Below, piece after piece: positions 8,934 through 17,393 of a stretch of DNA of 43,297 nt. The DNA lies in NCBI GenBank assembly GCA_015272195.1, contig JACYMC010000118.1:1-43297 (forward strand), given 5' to 3'. This DNA is from Candidatus Sericytochromatia bacterium. Lineage in GTDB: Bacteria; Cyanobacteriota; Sericytochromatia; UBA7694. Every line of letters begins with the position of its first letter. Position 1 is the first letter of the stretch. Below the pieces are notes generated by a model that was not told where the DNA came from, searched no databases, and saw only the letters and a program-made list of their open reading frames with translations. The position numbers were made by a program, and so were the translations under genes.

Positions 8934-10406
8934 TTAAAAGCGGTTAAAAGACTGACTCTGGCGGGCCCAGCGGGCTTCAATCGCGCGTTCGGAGCCAGCC
9001 GGCAGCACATTGAGCGGTTCAAAGCCAATGGTGCCCAGGGTGCCCGGATTGCCCGGAATCGAGACGGTACGGATATCGTCACCGCGTGTGCGCACATAAG
9101 TGATCCAGCGGCCGTCCACGGAGAAGGAGGGCGTGGTTTCAATGGTGCCTTCGTCAAACTCCTGGGTGGCGATATTGCCAAAATTGCCTTCGCGGTTGCC
9201 GGCGGTTTCGGGCACGTTGGGATTGGTGCCGGGCAAAGGCTGGCCGGGCTGGATGGTGCCCACGCCGCCCTGACCCGGTGGCAGAAAAGCCTGCAGGCTG
9301 GGAATATCGATGGTGTTAAGATCCACCAGCCAGATTTTTTGGTAGTCGCGCTGGCTGCCGCTGCCGGTCTGACGGGCAATATACTTGCGGCTGTAGGCAA
9401 TGCGCTGACCGTCAGGCGAGAAACTGGGCTCAAAAGCCCCTTTATCGGGTGCGGTTTCATAGGTCAGCTGCAGCAGTCGGCCTGAGGTGAGATCCAGGCG
9501 CCAGAGGTTGCTGTAGTTCTGAATCTGGTTTTGAGAGAAGTTGCTCTGGTAAATAATCACCCGGCCATCGGGCGACCAGGTGGGTTGGCGATCGTTGCCA
9601 GGGGTGCTTGAAAGCTGCTGCAAATTCTGGCCCAGGGCACTGACGCGCCAGATGTTAAAGGCTTCGCCTCGTTCATTAAAGGCCTGCCCGGAACTGGTGC
9701 TGAGGCGATCTGAGGAAAAGACCAGGTGCTGGTTCAGATCGCTGCCAATCGGTGCCCAGGCGGGATCGCGGTTAAACGAGCCACCGTTGCCGGTCAGAAT
9801 GGTGACGTTGCCTGCGGCGTCCTGCACCCGGATCTGAGAGGTGCCATCCCCAGGAAAATACGTATAGGCCACAAAGCGGCCATCGGGCGAGATCGTCGGC
9901 TGGCGGCCAATGGCCACCTGCTGGGCCTGGGAACCGACACCGGCTCCCTGAATGCCTGTTACCTTGATCACGCCATTATCGTACTCGTCCAGTTCAGTAC
10001 CGGCCGCCGGTGCTTCAACATAGGCCAGGCCGTCACCCATCACCAGCAGCGGGGCCTGCTGCTGGGGTAAGTTGGTGTTTTCGCTGCGGTTATACACCGA
10101 AACAATAATGCGGTCTTCACCGCCGGTAAAGGGGGCGATGTACTCAGCCATGGGCAAGAGGGGATTCTGGGAAAGCACCGTACCGCGTGCTGCGACAAAG
10201 CGATACTCCAAATCATGGTTACAGGGGTTATTGACCGCCACACTGATGGGCACACGTTCATTGATGCCAATGTTCTGGCGTGAGACCTGAATCGTGTAAA
10301 AAGCCTGCCCACAGAGTGCGGAAGGGACCCGCAGGCCTCCAGGACCACAGGCCGTGGCCAGTGTCGTGCTTGCCAGGGCGGCCCCCAGCAGAAGAGTCTT
10401 CTTCAT
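8934..10406 (-). CDS. Lipoprotein with TolB-like WD40/PD40 beta-propeller
   Basis: A 490-residue lipoprotein. The signal peptide starts at the ATG at 10406 (MKKTLLLGAALAS, lipobox TATAC). An in-frame upstream extension to 10481 would precede the signal peptide and is rejected. The body contains repeated PD40 blades: ISPDGRFVAYTY, WAPIGSDLNQHLVFSSDR, WSPDGRVIIYQSNF, FSPDGQRIAYSR and FSVDGRWITYVR. These are typical of TolB-like propellers that bind partners in the periplasm. It is unlikely to be TolB itself: there is no tol-pal neighbourhood and it has an extra N-terminal domain of about 130 residues. A downstream TIM-barrel-like gene follows 14 bases later. Function is unknown; an envelope scaffold or sensor is inferred. 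Confidence 0.88.
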   Translation of the reverse strand: MKKTLLLGAALASTTLATACGPGGLRVPSALCGQAFYTIQVSRQNIGINERVPISVAVNNPCNHDLEYRFVAARGTVLSQNPLLPMAEYIAPFTGGEDRIIVSVYNRSENTNLPQQQAPLLVMGDGLAYVEAPAAGTELDEYDNGVIKVTGIQGAGVGSQAQQVAIGRQPTISPDGRFVAYTYFPGDGTSQIRVQDAAGNVTILTGNGGSFNRDPAWAPIGSDLNQHLVFSSDRLSTSSGQAFNERGEAFNIWRVSALGQNLQQLSSTPGNDRQPTWSPDGRVIIYQSNFSQNQIQNYSNLWRLDLTSGRLLQLTYETAPDKGAFEPSFSPDGQRIAYSRKYIARQTGSGSQRDYQKIWLVDLNTIDIPSLQAFLPPGQGGVGTIQPGQPLPGTNPNVPETAGNREGNFGNIATQEFDEGTIETTPSFSVDGRWITYVRTRGDDIRTVSIPGNPGTLGTIGFEPLNVLPAGSERAIEARWARQSQSFNRF

Positions 10407-10508
10407 GAACCCAGTTTCCATTTGATTTGATGTATTGGTCAGACGCTGTTTCACAGCATTTTGTTTCTGCTTTGCTTTCAAAACCAGTCGCTTGCCTTTG
10501 TTTTTTGT

Positions 10509-10517
10509 ATTATAGCA
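10509..10517 (-). promoter_or_regulatory. Extended -10 promoter for the propeller lipoprotein
   Basis: On the minus strand TGCTATAAT gives a perfect -10 with an upstream TG. No good -35 is found at the expected distance, as is common for extended -10 promoters. It lies about 100 bases upstream of the ATG at 10406. Confidence 0.55.
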
Positions 10518-10540
10518 TTGCTTTGCGCTTAAAGTCCGCC

Positions 10541-10573
10541 AAAAACAAACCCACTGCCGGGTGAGCAGTGGGT
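10541..10573 (-). terminator. Rho-independent terminator after the repeat lipoprotein
   Basis: A perfect 9-bp stem (ACCCACTGC at 10549-10557 with GCAGTGGGT at 10565-10573) and 7-base loop. On the minus strand it is followed by a T-rich tail (plus 10541-10548). It lies about 50 bases past the stop of the 10621-11373 gene. Confidence 0.85.
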
Positions 10574-10620
10574 CAGAACTGCGTAAGAGAGATACAATTT
10601 AAAATCTGTTGCGTTGCAAA

Positions 10621-11373
10621 TTAATTGCCGAGACCAACTAGTTTGCCGAGCTCAGAAATGACGCCACTGACGCCGTTGCTCTTGCCCTGCAGCAGTTTGT
10701 CGGTGACCAGCTTATTCAGTTCTGCGTCCTGAGACAGCATCTGCTGCTGTTGTTGGGGCATCACGGTGTTCCAGACCTGGCGGGCATAGTTGCGGTCATC
10801 TTCGCTGGCCCAGCCGTCGAGCAGGGCCTTGATGATCAGCGCGCGGTGATCCAGCGGTGATCCGGCCAGGTTCTGAATCGAAATGCCAGCCAGAGCTTCG
10901 CGGGTCACCTTATCGGCGTTGCGACCTTTGTGGCCTCCAGCTGACTGAATCTGGCTGACAATCTGCTGTGACATGCCGTTATCCATCACGGGCTGACCGG
11001 TCACCGGGTCAATCATGCCCATCCCTGTACCGGGCATTCCGTTCACCATACCGGGGTTATTGAAGCCCATGCCAGGCGTGGTGCCATAAGGATCACTCAT
11101 GCCCATGCCAGGGGTGGTGCCGTAGGGGTCATTCATACCCATGCCGGGGTTCATCGCATAGGGATCGTTCATGCCCATGCCAGGGGTAGTGGCATAAGGG
11201 TCGTTAAAACCAGTGTTCATACCGGGGGTTGAGGCAAAGCCAGAGCCATAGGGGTCATTCATACCCATGCCCATACCCGCCTGACTGGGCATGGTTGGCA
11301 TCACGTTGCTGCGGCTGCAGCCCACGATCAGGGATGTCTGGAGCAGAAGACCGACGATAATGACTTTTTTCAT
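10621..11373 (-). CDS. Lipoprotein with tandem GMGMNDPY repeats
   Basis: A 250-residue lipoprotein (signal MKKVIIVGLLLQTSLIVGC, lipid-anchored Cys19). Residues 33-107 are a tandem repeat of about 12 residues built on GMGMNDPYGTTP, with at least five copies and degenerate edges. The repeat is rich in Gly, Met, Asp, Pro and Tyr. The C-terminal 120 residues form a soluble helical domain (KVTREALAGISIQ, DRNYARQVWNTV, QQQQQMLSQDAELNK). A ribosome site AAAGGA lies about 9 bases before the ATG. A terminator follows. PHO-box-like repeats lie upstream at 11449-11477. I know no family; the methionine-rich repeat could bind metal or form an extended spacer across the envelope, both speculative. Confidence 0.85.
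   Translation of the reverse strand: MKKVIIVGLLLQTSLIVGCSRSNVMPTMPSQAGMGMGMNDPYGSGFASTPGMNTGFNDPYATTPGMGMNDPYAMNPGMGMNDPYGTTPGMGMSDPYGTTPGMGFNNPGMVNGMPGTGMGMIDPVTGQPVMDNGMSQQIVSQIQSAGGHKGRNADKVTREALAGISIQNLAGSPLDHRALIIKALLDGWASEDDRNYARQVWNTVMPQQQQQMLSQDAELNKLVTDKLLQGKSNGVSGVISELGKLVGLGN
11053..11277 (-). repeat. Coding tandem repeat, about 36-bp unit
   Basis: The DNA encoding residues 33-107 of the lipoprotein repeats with a period near 36 bases. Units are GMGMNDPYAMNP, GMGMNDPYGTTP and GMGMSDPYGTTP, with longer variants of 14 and 18 residues at the N-terminal side. Near-identity of the central units makes copy-number change by slippage plausible. Confidence 0.8.
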
Positions 11374-11448
11374 AGCTTTGTATCCTTTACCTCAACGCTG
11401 TTCATACCCTGATTGTAGAGTGCCTGCAGGGGATCTTTCTTATATAAA

Positions 11449-11477
11449 GGTTAAGAAAACAAAAATATCCGCTTAAG
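11449..11477 (-). promoter_or_regulatory. PHO-box-like 11-bp-spaced repeats upstream of repeat lipoprotein
   Basis: On the minus strand CTTAAGC (11471-11477) and CTTAACC (11449-11455) are spaced exactly 22 bp, with a degenerate middle unit ATTTTTG (11460-11466). A TATAAG -10-like hexamer follows about 4 bases later (11439-11444). It is one of five such sites in the window. Confidence 0.45.
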
Positions 11478-11499
11478 AAAAAGATTCTCCAATGAGCGC

Positions 11500-11528
11500 T
11501 TGGCCTTTGGAAAAAACTTCGGTATGAT
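11500..11528 (+). promoter_or_regulatory. Sigma70-type promoter with start at or next to the ATG
   Basis: TTGGCC (11500-11505) and TATGAT (11523-11528) are separated by 17 bp. The expected transcription start, near 11534-11536, falls right at the ATG at 11537, so the mRNA would be leaderless or nearly so. No Shine-Dalgarno is present. Confidence 0.55.
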
Positions 11529-11536
11529 GTATACCT

Positions 11537-12307
11537 ATGAAATCAGCACGTTCAATCTTGCGCTTAAGTCCTCTTGCTCTGGCCTTCTGCATTATGTTGC
11601 CGGCCCAGAGCCAATCGCTGCTGGAACCCCGCAGCTTTCAAGTTGAAACCCCCGATCCGCCCACCCCCAAAGCCCAGACCCTGCGCGTCAGCCTGCTGGA
11701 TCAGGGTATCAGCGATATTTCGCGCTCTCTGATGCTGAATGTCGCCTACCGGCAACTCTTTGCAACCGATGACAGCCAACAGCAAGGCTATGTTTTCAGC
11801 GCCCACTTCCATCATCTGATGAACACTCACCCGGCCCTGCTCAACCGCTTTTTACAGGCTGAGGATGCTGGTTTTTACCCCAGCTTCAGTGAAATTGGTC
11901 TGGGTGTGGGTCATCGTTTCAGTTATCAGAACTTTGCACTGATTCCCCAGGCTCATTTTCGCAATATGTTTGCCCTGGGGCAAAACGTTTCGCAGCATCT
12001 GATTGGTTTTGAACCGGGTGTCAGACTGGAGTACTGGATTTACCCCGAGGTCACCAAACTCTCGGTCGATTACGGCTTTAACGTGCCCTTTTTGCACCTG
12101 GCCAACCAGAAAAGCAACATCTCGCCTTTTACCCTGAGTCTGCACCGCATTTACACCGAGCTGAGCTACCGCCTGTTTGAAAATGTGGAGCTGGTCAGCG
12201 GTTTTTACTGGTGGCAGGTGCCCTCCCAGCTGGGCAGCGGCAGCATCACCAACACCACCCTGAGCAACGTCACGGGCTTTCAGATTGGGGCCGGCCTGGC
12301 CTTCTGA
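11537..12307 (+). CDS. Exported hypothetical protein, outer-membrane beta-barrel-like
   Basis: A 256-residue protein with a signal peptide (LSPLALAFCIMLPAQSQS). The mature part is rich in alternating aromatic and polar stretches (YVFSAHFHHLM, VGHRFSYQNFALIPQAHFR, GVRLEYWIYPEVTKLSVDYGF, ELSYRLFENVELVSGFYWW). It ends in an aromatic residue (GAGLAF), as expected for an outer-membrane beta-barrel. I recognise no specific family. The start is the first ATG after a good promoter, with no room for a ribosome site, so it may be translated from a leaderless message. HtrA follows 83 bases downstream in the same direction, consistent with envelope quality control, but a link is inferred. Confidence 0.78.
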   Translation: MKSARSILRLSPLALAFCIMLPAQSQSLLEPRSFQVETPDPPTPKAQTLRVSLLDQGISDISRSLMLNVAYRQLFATDDSQQQGYVFSAHFHHLMNTHPALLNRFLQAEDAGFYPSFSEIGLGVGHRFSYQNFALIPQAHFRNMFALGQNVSQHLIGFEPGVRLEYWIYPEVTKLSVDYGFNVPFLHLANQKSNISPFTLSLHRIYTELSYRLFENVELVSGFYWWQVPSQLGSGSITNTTLSNVTGFQIGAGLAF

Positions 12308-12390
12308 AACCACTGTCTATCTGTGCCTGCCAGCCTTTTATCGTGTTAATATAGAGGGCAAATTCTTGATGCGGAAAGCAGGAACACACG

Positions 12391-13857
12391 ATGAAGCAAC
12401 GCAGATATCTGGCCTGGACCTTGCCCCTGACGGCGATCTTTTGTTTTGGCACCGGCTTTGGTTTATCTGAGCTCTTACAACCCGCTCAGGTCTCAGCCCA
12501 GAGCAGCGCAGCCCAGACCCTCAGCCAGCTGAATGATGACTTTATTGGCATTTCTGAGCGGGTCACCCCGACCGTGGTCAGCATTGCCATGACCAAAAAA
12601 GTACGCAACAGTCAGACCCCGCGTCGTCTGGACCCCAACACCAATCCCCATGAATTTTTTGACTTTTTTGGCCTGCCCTTCCCGCAGGCGCCCGATCGCC
12701 GCCAGGAAGGCGTGGGCTCAGGGGTGATTGTAGACGCCGCCAAAGGCTATGTACTGACCAATAACCATGTGGTCGAAGGCGCCGACGAAATCAAGGTTAC
12801 CCTCAACGATCGCCGCAGCTTTCAGGCCCGGATCATCGGCACCGATCCCCGCTCCGACCTGGCCGTGATTCAACTCGAAGAAGCCAGCGAACTCAAGCAG
12901 GTGGTAATCGGCAACTCCAACGAACTGCACGTGGGTGAATGGGTGCTGGCCATTGGCAACCCTTTTGGGCTTGACTCCACCGTCACCGCCGGCATTATTT
13001 CAGCCAAAGGCCGGGCCAACGTCGGTGTGGCCGACTTTGAGGATTTTATTCAGACCGATGCCGCCATCAACCCCGGCAACAGCGGCGGCGCGCTGGTCAA
13101 TATCAAGGGCGAGCTGGTTGGCATCAATACGGCCATTGCCACCCGTTCACGGGGCTATATGGGCGTGGGCTTTGCCATTCCGAGCAATATGGCGCGCCAG
13201 GTAATGGAGTCGCTGATCAAAGAGGGCAAGGTCAGTCGTTCTCAGCTCGGCATTTATATCCAGCCGCTGGATAACGCCATGGCCGAAAGCTTAGGCCTTA
13301 AAGACAGCCGCCAGGGCATTCTGGTTTCGGGCATTATTCAGGGCTCACCCGCCGACAAAGTCGGGGCCCAGAAGTACGACGTGGTGATGTCGCTGAACGG
13401 CAAGCCCGTGACCGATGTAAACCAGTTCCGCAACACAATTGCGCTGCTGCCAGCCGGCACCAAAATCAGCCTGGGCATTTTGCGCAACGGCAAAAATCTC
13501 ACCCTGAACCCGGTCCTGGCCGAAGCCAGCGCCGATGAGAGCGCCTTGCAGCAGCAGCCCACAGCCCCTGAAACCCAGCAGGATATCAGCGTACAGGAGT
13601 TCAGCCGGGATCTGCAGCAGCAGCTGGGTCTGCCGGCTGGTCTCAGCGGCGTGGTGGCCAGCCAGGTCAACCCCAACAGCCCCGCCTACGAAAAAGGCCT
13701 GCGCCCCGGTGATCTGATCACCGAAATCAATCGCAAACCCGTGCGCTCGGTGCAGGAGTTCAACACTCTCTACAGTGGTCTGAAATCAGGCGACGCGGTG
13801 CTGATGTCGCTGCAGCGGGCCAGCGGCCAGCTGATTATCGCCTACCGTCAGCCCTGA
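12391..13857 (+). CDS. HtrA/Deg-family periplasmic serine protease
   Basis: A 488-residue trypsin-like protease with two PDZ domains. An N-terminal hydrophobic segment (LAWTLPLTAIFCFGTGFGL) anchors or exports it. The catalytic triad is H126 (NNHVVEGA), D156 (SDLAVIQLE) and S231 (PGNSGGAL). PDZ1 spans about residues 285-375 (GILVSGIIQGSPADKVG), PDZ2 about 400-485 (GVVASQVNPNSPAYEKG). Deg proteases degrade or refold misfolded envelope proteins. The ribosome site AGGA lies 7 bases before the ATG. A weak extended -10 (TGTTAATAT, ending 12352) lies upstream. It could be called degP or degQ, but orthology cannot be settled from sequence alone. Confidence 0.94.
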   Translation: MKQRRYLAWTLPLTAIFCFGTGFGLSELLQPAQVSAQSSAAQTLSQLNDDFIGISERVTPTVVSIAMTKKVRNSQTPRRLDPNTNPHEFFDFFGLPFPQAPDRRQEGVGSGVIVDAAKGYVLTNNHVVEGADEIKVTLNDRRSFQARIIGTDPRSDLAVIQLEEASELKQVVIGNSNELHVGEWVLAIGNPFGLDSTVTAGIISAKGRANVGVADFEDFIQTDAAINPGNSGGALVNIKGELVGINTAIATRSRGYMGVGFAIPSNMARQVMESLIKEGKVSRSQLGIYIQPLDNAMAESLGLKDSRQGILVSGIIQGSPADKVGAQKYDVVMSLNGKPVTDVNQFRNTIALLPAGTKISLGILRNGKNLTLNPVLAEASADESALQQQPTAPETQQDISVQEFSRDLQQQLGLPAGLSGVVASQVNPNSPAYEKGLRPGDLITEINRKPVRSVQEFNTLYSGLKSGDAVLMSLQRASGQLIIAYRQP

Positions 13858-13868
13858 AGCAGCAAACC

Positions 13869-14507
13869 TCAGGCGCTGCGCAGAACCCTGCGGGCTTCGG
13901 GCTGTAACAGAGCCAGCACCTGCTGGGCGATTTCTTCGGGATGGCGACTGCCGGCAGTAGGCAGCTCTACAAAGGGCTGTCGGGTCTGCCGACAGGCCTG
14001 GGCCCACTGGGTGTAGAGGCCGTTGAGGTCCTGCAGATAATCCGCCGCGATTTCCTGCTCATAATCACGCCCCCGCTCGCGAATGCGGTCCTGCAGCACG
14101 GGCACGGGTGCCGAAAGATACACAATCAGATCGGCTTTGGGCACAAAATCCGCCAGACCCTGATACAGGGTCTGATAGGTCTGGTAGTCGCGCTCAGAAA
14201 TCAGCCCCTGCTGATAGTGATGGCGGGTAAAAATATAGCTGTCTTCAGCCATGGAGCGATCCTGCACCACGCGCTGACCAGCAGCCAGCAGGTCGGCCAC
14301 CCGGCGGCATTGCTGCAGCCGATGCCCCAGAAAAGCCAGCTGGGTTTCAAAGGCTCTGGACTGATCGGCATAAAAATCGGCCAGATAGGGGTTAATATCC
14401 GGCTCTTCAAACAGAGGTTGAAAACCCTCTGCGGCCAGGCGCTGGGTCAGGGTGGACTTGCCCACACCAATCGGCCCGGCAATAATCAGGTATTTGATTT
14501 TAGGCAT
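13869..14507 (-). CDS. Deoxynucleoside kinase (deoxyadenosine/deoxycytidine kinase family)
   Basis: A 212-residue dNK-family kinase. It has a P-loop GPIGVGKST (residues 11-19), the substrate motif VVQDRSMAEDSYIF (ERS/DRS-type), and the LID arginines in RIRERGRDYE. It phosphorylates purine or pyrimidine deoxynucleosides for dNTP salvage; the exact substrate cannot be read off. The ATG is only 5 bases after a perfect TATAAT, so the mRNA is predicted leaderless. It converges with htrA across 11 bases. The neighbouring upstream genes on the same strand end near 14545, so it may have its own promoter inside that gap. Confidence 0.92.
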   Translation of the reverse strand: MPKIKYLIIAGPIGVGKSTLTQRLAAEGFQPLFEEPDINPYLADFYADQSRAFETQLAFLGHRLQQCRRVADLLAAGQRVVQDRSMAEDSYIFTRHHYQQGLISERDYQTYQTLYQGLADFVPKADLIVYLSAPVPVLQDRIRERGRDYEQEIAADYLQDLNGLYTQWAQACRQTRQPFVELPTAGSRHPEEIAQQVLALLQPEARRVLRSA

Positions 14508-14512
14508 ATTGC

Positions 14513-14541
14513 ATTATACCGCTGCCACCCCGGTCTGGCAG
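14513..14541 (-). promoter_or_regulatory. Promoter giving a predicted leaderless mRNA for the deoxynucleoside kinase
   Basis: On the minus strand CTGCCA (plus 14536-14541) and TATAAT (plus 14513-14518) are 17 bp apart. The ATG at 14507 begins 5 bases past the -10, where transcription would start. No Shine-Dalgarno fits. Confidence 0.6.
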
Positions 14542-14544
14542 CCC

Positions 14545-16365
14545 TCAGTCGGCATAAATTGTCTGGTAAACATACATATGGGTCAGGACCTGTTTGACGT
14601 AGCGCCGGGTTTCGGCGTACGGAATCTGCTCCACAAACAGCGCTTTGTCGAGATTGCCGCGTGCCTGCATCCAGCGCGCCACGGCATTGGGGCCCGCGTT
14701 ATACGAAGCAATCATGGGCAGCAGATTGCCGCGCCAGCGCTGCAACTGTTCGTAGAGATAATAGCTGCCCAGACGGATATTGATCTTCGGGTCCGTCAGC
14801 TGGGACAGCTGAAAGCCGTTTAAACCGGCTTTGGGCGCAATATAGCTGGCCGTGGCCGGCATCAGCTGCATCAGCCCCAGGGCCCCGGATGGCGAGCGGA
14901 TATCTGCTTTGTACATGCTCTCCTGCCAGGTCAGCCCCGCAATCAGAGCCTGGGGGATGCGGTAACGGGCTGCGTTTTCTTTTTGCAGCGCATCATAGTG
15001 CAGCGGATACATCAGGCGCAGCATGTCCTGATCCCGCGCCGGGAGTTGCCAGATGGTCCGAATGGCGCGAAAATAGTTGCCATTCAGACGCAGAGCATAC
15101 GAAGTCAGCAGCAGGCGATCGGTCTCAGCCAGGGGACTCAGAAAAGGCGCTACCGCCAGCGCCAGTGGCGCACGCTCTGGCGTCAGCAGACTTTTCAGTT
15201 CAGGGTAAGGGGCCAGAAAATTCATCTGGGGTGCGCGGGATTGCAGCGGCGGCAGACCTTCTGACGGCAGCTGGAAGCAGTCGCGTTCAGCCAGCTGACA
15301 GCGTGACAGCTGCGTATAATAGTTGTTGACAGCCCCCTGCGCGACCTGGGCCTGCCAGTGCTGACGGGCGGCGGTGCTTTGCCCGCGCTGCTGCAGACTG
15401 TGTGCAAGCCAGTAGCGGGCTTGAGCTGCCAGCTCATGGTCGGGCCAGTCACGCAGAACCTGCTGTGACAGACTTTCAACTGCAGGCCAGTGTTGAGCCT
15501 GCAGCTTCTGGCGCAAAAGCAGCTCCAGGGCATCGGGCACTCGCTCATGCTGTGCATACTGCTGCAGCAAACGGGTCAGCAGCTGTTCGCTCAGACCGGT
15601 CTGATCCTGTGCCTGGGCCAGTTCGGCACGCTCCCAGAGCACCTCAGGATAAAAACGGGCATCCGCAGGCTGAATCCAGTCCCACCACTGCAAAGCGGTG
15701 GCGGGCTGGCGCAAAAACCGGGCGGCACGACCCGCCTGAATCACGGCCTGTTTTTTAAGATCACCCGGCGCAGCAGTCTGTTTCAGCAGACGCTGAGCTG
15801 TCGCAAGCGCCGCCTGATACTGGCGCCCCGTCATCTGGGCTTCCAGCAAGAGCATCAGCCCTTCAGGCGCCTGCACATCTCCCAGCAGACGGGGCATCAG
15901 CCAGAAATAACGGTGGGCCTGTACCTGGCGGGCAATGGTCAGGCGCGCCGGCTCCGACAGGGCTTCAACACAGTGCAGACGCTCCTGCAGGGCCGTAGAG
16001 TCAGCAATCATCACACCTTGCGAAGAAAGCTGCGCCTGACGCGCGTAAGCAGCAAAATCCCCGCTGCAGCGCGCAGCATCCTGCGCCATGGCCCGCCACC
16101 AGTAAAAATGGGGCCAGAGCGGATCTCGGGTTGAAAGCACCGCCTGCAAGGCTTCAGCGGGCAGCCCGGCCTGGGCGAGCTGCTGAAGCCAGGCCGGACG
16201 TAAAAAGTGTTCAGGGTTTGCTTTGAGCCAGTCCAGAGTCCGGGCTGTATCGGTGGCCGAAGCTGTTGAGCGCTGCAGCGTCTGATCCAGCAGCGGATCG
16301 GCCGCCACAGGCTGTGTCAGAGATGCCAGCAAAGCCAGCAGAGCAACGGTCAACAAAGGTCGCAT
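14545..16365 (-). CDS. Slt70-like soluble lytic murein transglycosylase
   Basis: A 606-residue exported protein (signal LLTVALLALLASLTQPVAA). The long N-terminal and middle part (about 30-460) is helical and repeat-like, as in the superhelical ring of Slt70. The C-terminal SLT domain (about 470-600) has the catalytic glutamate E482 in TWQESMY, then GALGLMQLMPATA, DPKINIRLGSYYL and IASYNAGPNAV. It cleaves peptidoglycan strands to 1,6-anhydromuropeptides. The start overlaps the O-methyltransferase stop by one base (TGATG), so translation is coupled. A typical length for the family is 600-650. Confidence 0.93.
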   Translation of the reverse strand: MRPLLTVALLALLASLTQPVAADPLLDQTLQRSTASATDTARTLDWLKANPEHFLRPAWLQQLAQAGLPAEALQAVLSTRDPLWPHFYWWRAMAQDAARCSGDFAAYARQAQLSSQGVMIADSTALQERLHCVEALSEPARLTIARQVQAHRYFWLMPRLLGDVQAPEGLMLLLEAQMTGRQYQAALATAQRLLKQTAAPGDLKKQAVIQAGRAARFLRQPATALQWWDWIQPADARFYPEVLWERAELAQAQDQTGLSEQLLTRLLQQYAQHERVPDALELLLRQKLQAQHWPAVESLSQQVLRDWPDHELAAQARYWLAHSLQQRGQSTAARQHWQAQVAQGAVNNYYTQLSRCQLAERDCFQLPSEGLPPLQSRAPQMNFLAPYPELKSLLTPERAPLALAVAPFLSPLAETDRLLLTSYALRLNGNYFRAIRTIWQLPARDQDMLRLMYPLHYDALQKENAARYRIPQALIAGLTWQESMYKADIRSPSGALGLMQLMPATASYIAPKAGLNGFQLSQLTDPKINIRLGSYYLYEQLQRWRGNLLPMIASYNAGPNAVARWMQARGNLDKALFVEQIPYAETRRYVKQVLTHMYVYQTIYAD

Positions 16366-17000
16366 CAGCGTTTTTTCCAGGCCAGTAACACGCCATCACG
16401 CACGCTGAGCATACTGCATTCCACTCGCTCATCGGCCTGAGCCATCTGGTTCATGCGATGCACGGCCTGAGCAGCTTCACTGTCAGGTTGCAACACCTGG
16501 CCCCCCAGAAAAACATTGTCGACCACCAGCAGACCGCCAGGGGCCAGACGGGGCACACAGGCTTCCCAGTAAGCCGGATAAGCGGTTTTGTCTGCATCAA
16601 TAAAAATCATGTCAAAGGCCCCGTCCAGGGTGCTGAGGGTCTCCAGAGCCGGTCCGAGCTTCAGGCTGATTTTTTCGCCATGAGAGCTTTGTGCCCAGAA
16701 TTGCCGGGCAATGGCAGTCGACTCCGGGTTGACGTCACAGGTGATCAGTTCACCGCCAGCTGGCAGCACCTCAGCCATGGCCAGGGCACTGTAACCGGTA
16801 AAGGTCCCAATCTCCAGAATACGGCGGGCATGGCTGAGACGCACCAGCAAACGCAGCAGACTGGCTTCCAGACCGCCCACCAGCATGATCGGCATATCGG
16901 TTTGCTCATGTGTCGCTTTTTCAAGGGCTTGCAAATCAGCAGAAGGTGTATGGCTATGGGCCTCACAATAGGCTTCCAGTTCATTGGGATTCAGGGGCAT
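16365..17000 (-). CDS. SAM-dependent O-methyltransferase (family 3, catechol-type)
   Basis: A 211-residue methyltransferase. It has the SAM-binding motif ILEIGTFTGYSALAMAE, the acidic ribose-binding loop ITCDVNPES, and the metal-binding stretch IFIDADKTAYPAYWE followed by LVVDNVFLGGQV. This is the class of cation-dependent O-methyltransferases (COMT / caffeoyl-CoA OMT). The natural acceptor is unknown. GAGG lies 7 bases before the ATG. It is the first gene of a two-gene unit with the lytic transglycosylase; no metabolic reason for this pairing is apparent. Confidence 0.93.
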   Translation of the reverse strand: MPLNPNELEAYCEAHSHTPSADLQALEKATHEQTDMPIMLVGGLEASLLRLLVRLSHARRILEIGTFTGYSALAMAEVLPAGGELITCDVNPESTAIARQFWAQSSHGEKISLKLGPALETLSTLDGAFDMIFIDADKTAYPAYWEACVPRLAPGGLLVVDNVFLGGQVLQPDSEAAQAVHRMNQMAQADERVECSMLSVRDGVLLAWKKR

Positions 17001-17145
17001 GGCTGTACCTCACACGATGTTTAATCAGGGCTTTGTTTTCCATCCTACCGGTCTGGCAGAGACAAAGCAACACCCAGCAGATTGTGTTTTTAATGCTTTT
17101 TTTATGCTGGCAGGCCTGAATTTTATCCCAAATTTATATTGCATC

Positions 17146-17161
17146 GACTATAAATATAGTC
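17146..17161. promoter_or_regulatory. Perfect palindrome, possible operator
   Basis: GACTATA and TATAGTC form 7-bp arms around AA. It could be an operator for a dimeric regulator of the methyltransferase operon or of a small RNA ending at 17291. Confidence 0.4.
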
Positions 17162-17244
17162 AAGCAAACAAAACACCTGCTTTGAAACACAAGCAACTCT
17201 GCCTCTTGTTTGCCCAATGCCAACTATCATCAACGGGTGACTCT

Positions 17245-17291
17245 GGCAGAAGGGATAAACTCTTTACCCCTTCTGCCTTTTTCTTTTTTTT
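17245..17291 (+). terminator. Orphan rho-independent terminator
   Basis: GGCAGAAGGG (17245-17254) pairs perfectly with CCCTTCTGCC (17268-17277), then a T-rich run to 17291. No plus-strand gene lies upstream back to 17000, so it may end a small RNA beginning near 17160 or act as a leader attenuator for the lipoprotein at 17432. Confidence 0.8.
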
Positions 17292-17393
17292 GCCGCTGAT
17301 ATTGGCGCACACTGTCTGCGCCGAACGCTTTTCACAAAAAAGCGCACAAGGTTTTAAACAAATCCCCGATAATTAAATGAATACTCATTCACA

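Noticed and set aside
14889-15329. Plus-strand frame over the transglycosylase gene
   Set aside because: Shadow of a recognised catalytic gene.
16984-17376. Open frame of 130 residues in the 17.0-17.4 kb gap
   Set aside because: It overlaps the methyltransferase start and spans the orphan terminator; no ribosome site and no recognisable motif.
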